From contig NZ_FOGP01000001.1 of assembly GCF_900111255.1 (NCBI RefSeq), positions 284,894 to 348,893 on the forward strand: DNA of 64,000 nucleotides, read 5' to 3'. This DNA is from Parafannyhessea umbonata (lineage in GTDB: Bacteria; Actinomycetota; Coriobacteriia; Coriobacteriales; Atopobiaceae). The stretch's first letter is position 1. The number at the start of each line of letters is the position of its first letter. Below the pieces are notes generated by a model that saw only the letters and a list, made by a program, of their open reading frames with translations, was not told the DNA's origin and did no database searches. Below are positions 37,680 through 46,495 of this stretch, piece by piece. Position numbers and translations under genes: made by a program.

Positions 37680-39587
37680 ATGAAAAACGTCGTTGCGAAT
37701 AAGCTCAGACAGATATTCGTTCTGTTCCTCTCGGCAACGCTATGCATGTCTTCCGTTCCCGTTCAGCTTGCTTATGCCGGCGAGGACGGAAGCGTAGCCA
37801 CGGTTACCGAGCAGGGTGCCGATGCAGCGCAGTCCGAGGGCCAGCAGAGCGCGACGCCCTCCGAGGGACGGGGTGACCAGAAGGCCGACCAGAGTGCCGT
37901 CGAGGCCCAGAAGGGCAACGACTCCACCCAGGGCGACAACGCCACCACGACGGGTGCCGACGCCGTCGCGGCGAATCCCGATGCCTCAAGCACGAACGGG
38001 ATGGGGGCTGCGGTGGCAACCGTTCCCTCCGCAGGATTTATCAAGTTCGTCTACACCGACTATGCCGAGCTCGCTCCCGGTGATACCCAGAGCATCGTCG
38101 TTGGCTTCGAGAGCGTCGACAATGCGTCTTCGGGAACGCTTACGATCAAGAACGACCTGGACGGCTCGACCTTCGAGGTCCAGTCCTCGGACACCACCGG
38201 AAGCTCCCTGCTCTTCTCCGTTACGCTGAACGGGGAGGGCGAGTACGAGATCAGCTCGATGACGTTCACGAAGGACGACGGGAACTCCGGCAGCATTTCT
38301 TTTGACGATACCGAGAGCGCGAGCCGCACCTTCACCGTGACGCAGCTTGCCGCAAGCACGGGCACCCAGTCTAGCGATGCGGACGGGGTCGAGCTTAACG
38401 TCTACTCCATGGATGACTCTGGCAACCTGGTCGAGCAGGAGTCCGGACTCGACTCGGTGAGTGATATCGCAAAGGCCGAGGAGGAGTCTAGCTCCTCGCG
38501 GTCTTCGGGGCTCCTCACGACCCAATCGATCAGCAAGGGCAGTGACGGCATGCTCGTCATCGCCATCGACCCCGGTCATGGCGGCGTCCCCGGTCATGAC
38601 GACTACGATTCCGGCGCGGTCGCCAATGGCGCCCGCGAGGCGGACATGACGTGGAAGATCGCAAACTACTGCAAGTCGGAGCTTGTGAAGTACGATCGCG
38701 TCAGGGTGGTCCTGACGCGCGGCCAGAATGAGAGCGTGTCCGTTCGCGACCGCGTCATTCGCGCGAAGAACAATAACGCTGACGTCCTCGTGAGCATCCA
38801 CATCAACGCTGGCGGCGGCGTGGGCTGCGAGGTGCTCATTCCCGGTACCCAGAGCTACAACGGTGGCGTCTCAAGCAAGAGCATCGAGCTGGGCAACGAC
38901 ATCCTCGAGCAGCTCACGCGTCTGGGGATGCATAACCGCGGTCTGGTCAGGCGCTACATCGACTATGACGCGAGATATAACTATCCCACGGGCGAGCACG
39001 GCGACTACTATGGCATCTGCCGCTACGCGCGCTGGTACAACATGCCGGGCATCATTGTCGAGCACGGCTTCATCGACAGTTCCGACTACAACAACTACCT
39101 CAACAGCGACTCCAAGCTCAGGGCGCTCGGCGTCGCCGACGCGAAGGGCATCATCAAGGCCTATGGCCTGACGCTGCCCAACTATCCCGAGGGAACCATG
39201 TTCCGTCTGTATAACATGTACACGGGCGAGCACCTGTACACGCAGAGCATTGCGGAGCGAAACAACCTCATCGACGTCGGCTGGGACTTCGAGGGCGTGG
39301 GCTGGACCGCCCCGAAGACGGGAGAGCCGGTCTACCGACTGTACAACCCCTACACGTCCGACCACCACTACACCAGGAGCCTTGCCGAGTACAACTCCCT
39401 CCAGAGGGTTGGATGGTCTGGCGAGGGCATCAAGTGGTATTCGGGCGGATCCATTCCGATCTACCGGCAGTATAACCCCTATGCTCGTACGGGCTCCCAC
39501 AACTACACGGCAAGCGCCTACGAGCGCGACTCCCTTGTGAGGGCCGGATGGCACGATGAGGGCGTCGGCTGGTACGCGGCGAGCTAG
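37680..39587 (+). CDS. Secreted N-acetylmuramoyl-L-alanine amidase with C-terminal triple repeat
   Basis: The 635-residue secreted protein has a signal peptide (RQIFVLFLSATLCMSSVPVQLAYA). A Gln/Asp/Ala-rich low-complexity region and a beta-rich segment lead to an amidase_3 domain at about 290-495. Zinc ligands are His300 (IDPGHGG), Glu320 (READMTW) and His374 (SIHIN), with catalytic Glu461 (VEHGF). Three YRLYNPY-type repeats fill about 507-635. It cleaves the MurNAc-L-alanine bond of peptidoglycan. Expressed from its own AT-rich upstream region and followed by a strong hairpin, it appears monocistronic. Confidence 0.92.
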   Translation: MKNVVANKLRQIFVLFLSATLCMSSVPVQLAYAGEDGSVATVTEQGADAAQSEGQQSATPSEGRGDQKADQSAVEAQKGNDSTQGDNATTTGADAVAANPDASSTNGMGAAVATVPSAGFIKFVYTDYAELAPGDTQSIVVGFESVDNASSGTLTIKNDLDGSTFEVQSSDTTGSSLLFSVTLNGEGEYEISSMTFTKDDGNSGSISFDDTESASRTFTVTQLAASTGTQSSDADGVELNVYSMDDSGNLVEQESGLDSVSDIAKAEEESSSSRSSGLLTTQSISKGSDGMLVIAIDPGHGGVPGHDDYDSGAVANGAREADMTWKIANYCKSELVKYDRVRVVLTRGQNESVSVRDRVIRAKNNNADVLVSIHINAGGGVGCEVLIPGTQSYNGGVSSKSIELGNDILEQLTRLGMHNRGLVRRYIDYDARYNYPTGEHGDYYGICRYARWYNMPGIIVEHGFIDSSDYNNYLNSDSKLRALGVADAKGIIKAYGLTLPNYPEGTMFRLYNMYTGEHLYTQSIAERNNLIDVGWDFEGVGWTAPKTGEPVYRLYNPYTSDHHYTRSLAEYNSLQRVGWSGEGIKWYSGGSIPIYRQYNPYARTGSHNYTASAYERDSLVRAGWHDEGVGWYAAS

Positions 39588-39614
39588 GCATTGACTATCA
39601 CACAAGGCTTGATC

Positions 39615-39649
39615 GGACGGGGCCCGTGCGAGATGCGCGGGCTCCGTCC
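39615..39649 (+). terminator. Long hairpin after the amidase gene
   Basis: Bases 39615-39629 pair with 39635-39649 over 15 positions with two G-T pairs and a 5-nt loop. The tail ATTTGACGG has only three consecutive T. Confidence 0.6.
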
Positions 39650-39683
39650 ATTTGACGGAAAAATGCGTTAGCGCACGTAAAAG

Positions 39684-39720
39684 GCAACATATATTGACTG
39701 TTTTCATACTAAAATGTTGC
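39684..39720. promoter_or_regulatory. Inverted repeat spanning the AT-rich region before the subtilase gene
   Basis: GCAACAT (39684-39690) and ATGTTGC (39714-39720) are perfect inverted copies flanking TTGACT (39694-39699) and TAAAAT (39710-39715). The spacing of the last two is too short for a normal promoter, so the exact -35/-10 assignment is unclear. Confidence 0.4.
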
Positions 39721-39750
39721 TAGTTAGGTGTCTTTTTGCGGGAGACCACA

Positions 39751-42700
39751 ATGAGGAAGCGCCTTGTTGGCATAGCACTGGTGCTGGTGGCACTGGCCGT
39801 CGTGGTAGTCGCTGCCGCCGTGATGCCCCGGGCGCCTCGTGAGGACGTCAATCGGACCGCCACCGTGGTGGTCGAGCCAGACGCATCCGGGGAGGGCGAG
39901 ACCCCCTCTGACGGTGATGGCGACGACGCTCGCTACTCGAAGGACGAGGCGACGCACGAGGCGGCCACCAGGCTCATGAGCGTCGACGCCGAGTACCGTG
40001 ACCAGGAGGTCCTGGTCACGCTTCCCGAGGGCCTGAGCGCCGAGGCTGCCCGCGAGCGCCTGTCGGGCCTCTCCTCGATTGGGTCGGACGCATCCGTCGA
40101 AGTGCTGGACGAGAGCATGATGATTGTCTCGGTCGCGCAGGGGAGCACGGTCGAGGACGCGGTCGTCGAAATCGCGTCCTCAGGAGCCGTCGAGGCCGTG
40201 CAGCCGAACTACGTCTACCATGCGGCCGCGGGGTCGGGGTCGCTCGGCGTGGATCTTGGACTTGCGGACGCCCTGGGCACCCGTGCCGAGCAGACCGACG
40301 GCTCCGGCGGACTTCAGGAAGGCGGCTTGCCTGCGCTCCTGGGTGCCACGGCCGAGACACCCGTTGCTATCGACGACCCGTATGCCCAGGTCACCCACCG
40401 CACCTCCTCGACCTTCAACCAGTGGATGTTGGCAAGCATGAACGTCTTCTCCGCCTGGTCCTACCTGGTCCAGGCGGACGGACAGGTTCACAACGACGTA
40501 GGGGTCGCCGTGTTGGACGATGGCTTCCGGTCCGACAACCCGGACCTGGCGGCCAACGTTAAGGACACGTATGACATAACGGCGGCCTCCACGACGGTCG
40601 CCGAGGCCACCGGTGGCCATGGCACGCACGTGGCCGGCATCGTCTCGGCCGAGACCAACAACGGCATGGGAGTGTCCGGCGTGTCCTACAACGCCGGTCT
40701 CGTCCTGGTGAACGTGTTCTTTACCGAGAACGGCGCCTACGGGACGGATGACGAAGGCATCATCAAGGGGTACAACTACGTGCTCGGAAAGAGGACGCAG
40801 CACAACATCAGGGTCATCAACGTGAGCATCGGCGGCAACATGGCCGTGAGCGCGGACGACGCCCTGAACAGGAAGGCGCGTGACGCCTTCAACGACTACA
40901 ATATCGTCAGCGTCGCCGCCGCCGGCAACAAGATCAGCAACGTCCCGCTTCCGTACGAGGACTATCCGGGCGACGGAGACGCGTTCGTGAGCGTCATCAA
41001 CCTGGACGCAGCCGTCGGAACCACCAACGTGTTCAGGCAGTCGGGCTCCAACTACAACCTTCCGGGCCAGAAGAACAAGAACGTCTCGGCTCCCGGAACG
41101 AGCATCTGGAGCACGACGGGCTCGAGCTATGGCGTCAAGACGGGCACCTCGATGGCATCGCCTGCCGTCGCGGGCGTGTTCTCGCTCCTCTTTGCCAGCG
41201 AGCCCACCCTCACCGCGTCGCAGGCGCGCTGCGTCGTGTACTCGACTGCGGCCGACATCAACCTCTCGTCCGACTCCACGACGGGCCTCGGCTGGGATGA
41301 GGGCACCGGCTACGGTGAGGTTGACGCCCTGGCGGCGATGCGCAATCTGCACCCTTCAGTCCAGGGACAGAAGGCCCTGGGTGTCGGGGACACCGAGACC
41401 CTCTCGCTCGAGTGCGGCAATGCCGATGCGGCGGTCAGCTGGTCGTCCTCGGACGAGTCTGTGGCGACGGTCGACGCAAGCACGGGCGCGGTCACGGCCG
41501 TTGGCGTGGGCAGCGCCACGATCACGGGAACCTTCACCGAGACCGACATGGAGGGCGACAGCTACTCCAACAGCGCCGCCGCCCAGCTCGTGGTGTCGCC
41601 CAAGTCCATCGACGCGGCGACCATCGCGGTGGACGACCAGACCTTCAGCTACGCGCATCCCACCTGCGAGCCCGAGGTGAAGGTGATCGTCGGCGGAAAG
41701 GTCCTGACCAAAGACGTCGACTACACGCTCTCCTTCAGCGACAACGAGCATGCGGGAACGGCGTCGGTCATCGTGACCGGAGCGGGGGGCTATACGGGCC
41801 AGAAGTCCAAGTCCTTCTCGATAGCGCCGTACTTCGCCCCGGCGGACGTGACGCTTGAGGTGACGCTCTCGAACACCGAGGGAGCCACGAGCGGAAGCGA
41901 CCCCACGGCGAACGTGCGCATCGGCGGGTCGGTCGTGCTGGCCGAGGGCACCGACTTTGACGCGAGCTACTCCTACGGCATGGGCAAGACCGGCGTGGCG
42001 ACCCTGACGTTCAAGGGTGACTACATGGGCAGCACGACGGTCAACTTCAGCACGAAGAAGGACATCTCGCTGGCGCAGGTGACGGTGCCCGACCAGACCT
42101 ACACCGGCGAGGCGCTCGAGCCGGCCGCCACCGTCACGCGCGGGGACGCGACGCTCGTGGAGGGGACTGACTACACGGTCACGTACGACCACAACGTCGA
42201 CAGCGGGACCGGCAACGCCACCGTGACGGGCAAGGGAGAATACCAGGGACACGTGACCGTAGGCTTTGCCATCGCCAGGAGGAGCATTGCGGGTGCGAGC
42301 ATACTGGCTACGACCACCCCCACCTACACGGGCTCCGCCTGCATGCCCGCACTCTCGGTCAAAGTTGCCGGAAGGAAGCTGTCCTCCGGCACCGATTACG
42401 CGGCGGTCTACAGCGACAACGTGGACGCGGGACAGGGGACGGTCACCCTCACCGGCGTGGGCAACTACACGGGGACGGCGACGGGGAGCTTCGGCATCGA
42501 CCCGGCTGACATATCGGGGGCGAGCGTGGCGGCGAGCAACCAGACATACTCGGGCGTCGCGCTGGCTCCCCCCGCCACGGTGACGCTGGCGGGAAAGACG
42601 CTTGCCGGGGGCTCCGACTACACGGCCTCGTACTCCGAAAACACCAACGCCGGGACAGCCAAGATCACCGTGACGGGCAAGGGCAACTATGCCGGCGAGG

Positions 42701-45129
42701 CACAGGGCACGTTCCAGATTGCGCGGGCGAGCATTGCCGCTGCACAGGTGAGCGTCGCCGACCAGACGTACACGGGCTCGGCGCTGACGCCCGCCCCGAC
42801 GGTCGTGCTGGACGGAAAGACGCTGGTCCCCGGGGTGGAGTACGCGGCCTCGTACACCAACAACGTCTCGTTCGGCACGGCGGGCGTGACCGTCTACGGA
42901 CAGGGCAACTTTACGGGCCAGGCGGCGGGCTCCTTCTTGGTTGGGAGGCTAGACCTTTCGTCTGTGCAGGTGAACGTTGCGGAGCAGACGTATACGGGAT
43001 CGGCGCTGGAACCCGAGCCGACGGTGACGACGGGAGGCAAGGCCCTCACGAGGGGTCGCGACTACGACGTGGTGTACTCCAACAACACGAACGTCGGGAC
43101 CGCCGGCATCACCATCGTCGGAAAGGGAAGCTGCACGGGGTCGAAGGCAACGACCTTCCAGATAGTCGGGGCCGACATCTCGGGGGCGCAGGTGAGCGCC
43201 GCCGCGCAGACGTACACCGGCGAGGCGCTCGAGCCGGAGCCCACGGTGGTCCTGGGTGGGAAGACGCTCGTGCGCGACGTCGACTACACGGCCAGCTATT
43301 CGGGGAACGTCAACGCCGGAGCGGGCACTATCTTGGTGGAGGGCACGGGCAACTACGCCGGGACTGGAGGCGGCACCTTTGCAATCGCGCCCTACGACGC
43401 CTCCGCCGACGAGACGCTGGCGATCTCGCTTGCGAAGACGGACGGCGCCAGGGAGGGGAGGCCTCCCGAGGTGACCGTCAGCCTGGGGGAGGACCGCGTC
43501 CTGACCCCGGGCACCGACTATGGCCTTGGCTATTCCTATTCTGGCGACATGGGCACGGTGACCGTCGCCTTCAGGGGCAACTACCGCGGGACGAAGGCGG
43601 TCGACTTCAACACGAGGAAGATCGACGTCTCTGCCGGCTCGATCGAGGTTGCCAACCAGAGCTACACGGGAAGCGCCCTGGAGCCTGAACCGACGGTGGT
43701 GGTGGAGGGGGTCACCCTTCGCAAGGGCGTCGACTACACCGTCTCGTACAGCGGGAACACGAACCCCGGGACGGGCGTCTGCACGGTCACGGGCACGGGC
43801 AACTACCAGGGCACCCTGACCAAGGGCTTCACGATTGCGCGAGGAGACATCTCGCTTGCGCAGGTGAGCGTCGCGGACGCGACCTACACGGGCTCGGAGC
43901 TCGCGCCTGCAGTGACGGTGACGATGAACGGCGTCACCCTGCGGGAGGGGACGGACTACGCGCTTTCGTACTCGAACAACGTCAGAGCGGGGAGGGGTCT
44001 GGTCAGGGTCGACGGAAAGGGCGGCTACGCGAGCTTCGTGATGGGGGCGTTCACCATCGCGCCCAAGAGCATTGCCGGCGCCAAGGTCAGCGTGCCCGAC
44101 CAAGCCTACACCGGCTCGAAGCTGTATCCCGAGCCGACCGTGACCCTGGACGGCGTGACGCTGCAAAGGAACGTCGACTACACCGTCGAGTATTCCGACA
44201 ACGTCAACGTCGGTACGGGCACCGTCACCATTTCCGGGTTCGCCAACTACAAGGACTCGGCAGCCGGGCACTTCTCCATCGTCCAGCGAAACGTCGCCTC
44301 AGCCGAGGTGAGCGTGGCGAACCAGACCTACACGGGCTCGGCTCTCACGCCCGCCCCCACCGTAAGGCTCGACGGCACGACCCTGAGGCAGGGGAGGGAC
44401 TACAACGTCTCGTACGCCAACAACGTGGGGCCTGGCACGGCCACGCTCACCATAACCGGCACCGGCGGCATGACGGGCTCGAAGAGCGTGCACTTCTCCA
44501 TCGCGCGCGCCAACATCTCGTCGGCCAACGTCGCCGTCGTCGCGCAGAGCTACACGGGCTCCGCGCTCACGCCTGCGCCGGTCGTGGTGCTCAACGGTGT
44601 GACGCTCACGCAGAACCGCGACTACAGCGTCTCGTACGCCAACAACGTGAACCCCGGGACGGCGACCGCGACGATAACCGGCATGGGCGGCTATGAGGGA
44701 TCGGTCAGGGCGAACTTCGCGATCAGCGATTCGGGCATCATCATGCACCGCCTGTACAACCCCTATTCCAGCGAGCACTTCTATACCGCCAGCGCCGTGG
44801 AGTCCGCCCACCTGTCCTCGATCGGTTGGAGGTACGAGGGCATGGGCTGGAAGGCACCGTCTACGGGAGACCCGGTGTATCGCCTGTACAACCCCTACAC
44901 GGGCGACCATCACTACACGCTCTCGGCGGGCGAGAGGGACGCACTGCGCGGGGTTGGCTGGAACTACGAGGGCGTGGGCTGGTACTCGGGTGGTTCGACG
45001 CCGCTGTACCGCCAGTACAACCCCTACGTGTCTGTCGGGTCGCACAACTACACCGCGAGCGCATACGAAAATAATGCGCTCATCCGGGCGGGATGGCGTT
45101 CCGAGGGCATCGGCTGGTATGGTCTTTAG
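39751..45129 (+). CDS. Giant secreted subtilase with 14 Ig-like repeats and C-terminal triple repeat
   Basis: The 1792-residue protein starts at an ATG behind GGGAG. A signal/anchor (RLVGIALVLVALAVVVVAAAVM) and an I9-like propeptide (to about 165) precede an S8 catalytic domain with Asp256 (VLDDGF), His290 (GHGTHVAG) and Ser467 (GTSMASP). A BIG2-like Ig domain covers about 540-617. Fourteen tandem units of about 74 residues (DQTYTGSALxPxPTV...DYxxSYxNN...GNYxG) run from about 619 to 1659. Units 2 and 9 are variants with a different first half. Three YRLYNPY-type repeats end the protein. There is no LPxTG sorting signal, so the end module may hold it on the wall. The target protein is unknown. 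Confidence 0.9.
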   Translation: MRKRLVGIALVLVALAVVVVAAAVMPRAPREDVNRTATVVVEPDASGEGETPSDGDGDDARYSKDEATHEAATRLMSVDAEYRDQEVLVTLPEGLSAEAARERLSGLSSIGSDASVEVLDESMMIVSVAQGSTVEDAVVEIASSGAVEAVQPNYVYHAAAGSGSLGVDLGLADALGTRAEQTDGSGGLQEGGLPALLGATAETPVAIDDPYAQVTHRTSSTFNQWMLASMNVFSAWSYLVQADGQVHNDVGVAVLDDGFRSDNPDLAANVKDTYDITAASTTVAEATGGHGTHVAGIVSAETNNGMGVSGVSYNAGLVLVNVFFTENGAYGTDDEGIIKGYNYVLGKRTQHNIRVINVSIGGNMAVSADDALNRKARDAFNDYNIVSVAAAGNKISNVPLPYEDYPGDGDAFVSVINLDAAVGTTNVFRQSGSNYNLPGQKNKNVSAPGTSIWSTTGSSYGVKTGTSMASPAVAGVFSLLFASEPTLTASQARCVVYSTAADINLSSDSTTGLGWDEGTGYGEVDALAAMRNLHPSVQGQKALGVGDTETLSLECGNADAAVSWSSSDESVATVDASTGAVTAVGVGSATITGTFTETDMEGDSYSNSAAAQLVVSPKSIDAATIAVDDQTFSYAHPTCEPEVKVIVGGKVLTKDVDYTLSFSDNEHAGTASVIVTGAGGYTGQKSKSFSIAPYFAPADVTLEVTLSNTEGATSGSDPTANVRIGGSVVLAEGTDFDASYSYGMGKTGVATLTFKGDYMGSTTVNFSTKKDISLAQVTVPDQTYTGEALEPAATVTRGDATLVEGTDYTVTYDHNVDSGTGNATVTGKGEYQGHVTVGFAIARRSIAGASILATTTPTYTGSACMPALSVKVAGRKLSSGTDYAAVYSDNVDAGQGTVTLTGVGNYTGTATGSFGIDPADISGASVAASNQTYSGVALAPPATVTLAGKTLAGGSDYTASYSENTNAGTAKITVTGKGNYAGEAQGTFQIARASIAAAQVSVADQTYTGSALTPAPTVVLDGKTLVPGVEYAASYTNNVSFGTAGVTVYGQGNFTGQAAGSFLVGRLDLSSVQVNVAEQTYTGSALEPEPTVTTGGKALTRGRDYDVVYSNNTNVGTAGITIVGKGSCTGSKATTFQIVGADISGAQVSAAAQTYTGEALEPEPTVVLGGKTLVRDVDYTASYSGNVNAGAGTILVEGTGNYAGTGGGTFAIAPYDASADETLAISLAKTDGAREGRPPEVTVSLGEDRVLTPGTDYGLGYSYSGDMGTVTVAFRGNYRGTKAVDFNTRKIDVSAGSIEVANQSYTGSALEPEPTVVVEGVTLRKGVDYTVSYSGNTNPGTGVCTVTGTGNYQGTLTKGFTIARGDISLAQVSVADATYTGSELAPAVTVTMNGVTLREGTDYALSYSNNVRAGRGLVRVDGKGGYASFVMGAFTIAPKSIAGAKVSVPDQAYTGSKLYPEPTVTLDGVTLQRNVDYTVEYSDNVNVGTGTVTISGFANYKDSAAGHFSIVQRNVASAEVSVANQTYTGSALTPAPTVRLDGTTLRQGRDYNVSYANNVGPGTATLTITGTGGMTGSKSVHFSIARANISSANVAVVAQSYTGSALTPAPVVVLNGVTLTQNRDYSVSYANNVNPGTATATITGMGGYEGSVRANFAISDSGIIMHRLYNPYSSEHFYTASAVESAHLSSIGWRYEGMGWKAPSTGDPVYRLYNPYTGDHHYTLSAGERDALRGVGWNYEGVGWYSGGSTPLYRQYNPYVSVGSHNYTASAYENNALIRAGWRSEGIGWYGL
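41605..44730 (+). repeat. 14 tandem protein-coding repeats of about 222 bp in the subtilase gene
   Basis: Each unit encodes about 74 residues beginning with a short Ser/Asp-Ile-hydrophobic strand, then (D/N)QTYTGSAL, a Pro-rich turn, DYxxSYxNN and GxGNYxGxxxxxF. The DNA copies are diverged, so the array is old rather than freshly amplified. Confidence 0.85.
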
Positions 45130-45171
45130 AAAAACGTCGCCCTGGCGACTTGAACAGAGAGGAAGCGCCGC

Positions 45172-46188
45172 GTGAAGAAGAGACTAATCGCAGCAGTTGC
45201 GCTCGCACTTTCGCTTGCGGGAACTATGGGTTTGGCCACCGCCGCCAAGGCGGAGGAGGCCGGTGCCGACATGTATCGCCTGTACAACAAGTACACGAGC
45301 GAGCATCTCTACACCGCCAGCTCCGAGGAGATGGGGCACCTGTGCTCCGTCGGTTGGACGTACGAGGGAATCGGCTGGGTCGCCCCCACCTCGGGCGACC
45401 CCGTCTATCGCCTGTACAACCCCTACACTTCGGACCACCACTACACCAGGAGCCTCGTCGAGTACGAGGCGCTCCAGAGGGCGGGCTGGTCCGGCGAGGG
45501 CGTCAAGTGGTACTCGGGCGGATCGATTGCCGTCTACCGCCAGTACAACCCGTACGCCCGCACCGGCTCGCACAACTACACCTGCAGCTCCTACGAGGGC
45601 AGCTCGCTGGTCGCGGCCGGATGGCAGGACGAGGGCGTGGGCTGGTTCGCCGTCGGCGAGGGGCGTCCCGTCACCGACAACATCATGGGTACGACCACGG
45701 TCTCGGTCGAGCGCATGGCCGAGCACTACAACAAGACCGTCCGGGCAATGGGCAAGTCATATCCCTCTGCCGTGTACGCGCAGTACGGCGCACCCGACAT
45801 CACGACCTTCTGCCAGATCCTGGTCCAAGAGGCCAACGCCGAGGGCGTGCGCGCCGAGGTACTCTACGCACAGGTCGTGCACGAGACCGGCTACCTGCAG
45901 TTCGGCGGGCAGGTCCAGAGCTACCAGTGCAACTTCGGCGGCCTGGGCGCCACCGACGACGGGGCCCACGGCGCCACCTTCCCCGACGTGAGGACGGGGC
46001 TCCGTGCGCAGACCCAGCACCTCAAGGCCTACGCCTCGACCGACCCCCTCAACAACGCCTGCGTCGACGGTCGCTTCAAGTACGTGAAGCGTGGCAGTGC
46101 CCCCCGCGTTTCGAATCTGGGCAACGGCAAGTGGGCGACCGACCCCAACTACGCCTCGAAGCTCCTCCGCATCATGAACGCGCTGTAG
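45172..46188 (+). CDS. Secreted GH73-like glucosaminidase with N-terminal triple repeat, copy 1
   Basis: The 338-residue protein starts at a GTG behind GAGAGGAAG. A signal peptide (KRLIAAVALALSLAGTMGLATAAKA) is followed by three YRLYNKY/YRLYNPY-type repeats at about 34-162, and a C-terminal glucosaminidase domain (GAPDITTFCQILVQEAN, VVHETGYLQFGG with likely catalytic Glu238, CNFGGLGATDDG). It should cut glycan strands of peptidoglycan next to GlcNAc. It lies 42 nt after the subtilase stop and is followed by a perfect terminator. Copy 2 has the same layout and the same leader sequence. Confidence 0.88.
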   Translation: MKKRLIAAVALALSLAGTMGLATAAKAEEAGADMYRLYNKYTSEHLYTASSEEMGHLCSVGWTYEGIGWVAPTSGDPVYRLYNPYTSDHHYTRSLVEYEALQRAGWSGEGVKWYSGGSIAVYRQYNPYARTGSHNYTCSSYEGSSLVAAGWQDEGVGWFAVGEGRPVTDNIMGTTTVSVERMAEHYNKTVRAMGKSYPSAVYAQYGAPDITTFCQILVQEANAEGVRAEVLYAQVVHETGYLQFGGQVQSYQCNFGGLGATDDGAHGATFPDVRTGLRAQTQHLKAYASTDPLNNACVDGRFKYVKRGSAPRVSNLGNGKWATDPNYASKLLRIMNAL

Positions 46189-46221
46189 GCCTCTGCCACT
46201 TGGCCACATAACGCCTTCTTT

Positions 46222-46248
46222 GGGCGGCCCTGCGGGGCCGCCCTTTTT
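46222..46248 (+). terminator. Terminator after glucosaminidase copy 1
   Basis: GGGCGGCCC (46222-46230), a TGCG loop and GGGCCGCCC (46235-46243) form a perfect 9-bp stem followed by TTTTT. The rest of the 46189-46495 gap (307 bp) holds a TTGACA at 46331-46336 without a matching -10, and I see no gene there. Confidence 0.85.
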
Positions 46249-46495
46249 GCAAGCCAAAGTTACGAGAACGGCACCAACCACCACGAACGGCATGGGTTGG
46301 GGCTTGGACGGTAGATTTCGTGAGCATCATTTGACAAGGTCACAGTCAGTTTTTCCCTGTGGCGGCAGCTGTTGATATGTTCGCATCAGCAGCATGGAAA
46401 CAAAGGAGGCGAACGGGACGCTGCGAAGGATTCGGTTGGAATGGTTTGTTGGTAACTGATCGCTTGGTTTGAACAATCAGAGAGGAAGCGCCACG

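Noticed and set aside
41605-44730. Treating the 14-unit array as a recent, hypervariable tandem repeat
   Set aside because: The DNA of the units is well diverged, unlike freshly expanded arrays, so rapid copy-number change is not supported by sequence alone.
46331-46336. TTGACA as the -35 box of glucosaminidase copy 2
   Set aside because: No -10-like hexamer lies 16-18 nt downstream, so it is mentioned only as a hexamer.
46394-46459. A 21-codon frame between the two glucosaminidase genes
   Set aside because: It has no ribosome site, no conserved feature and no matching frame before copy 1.
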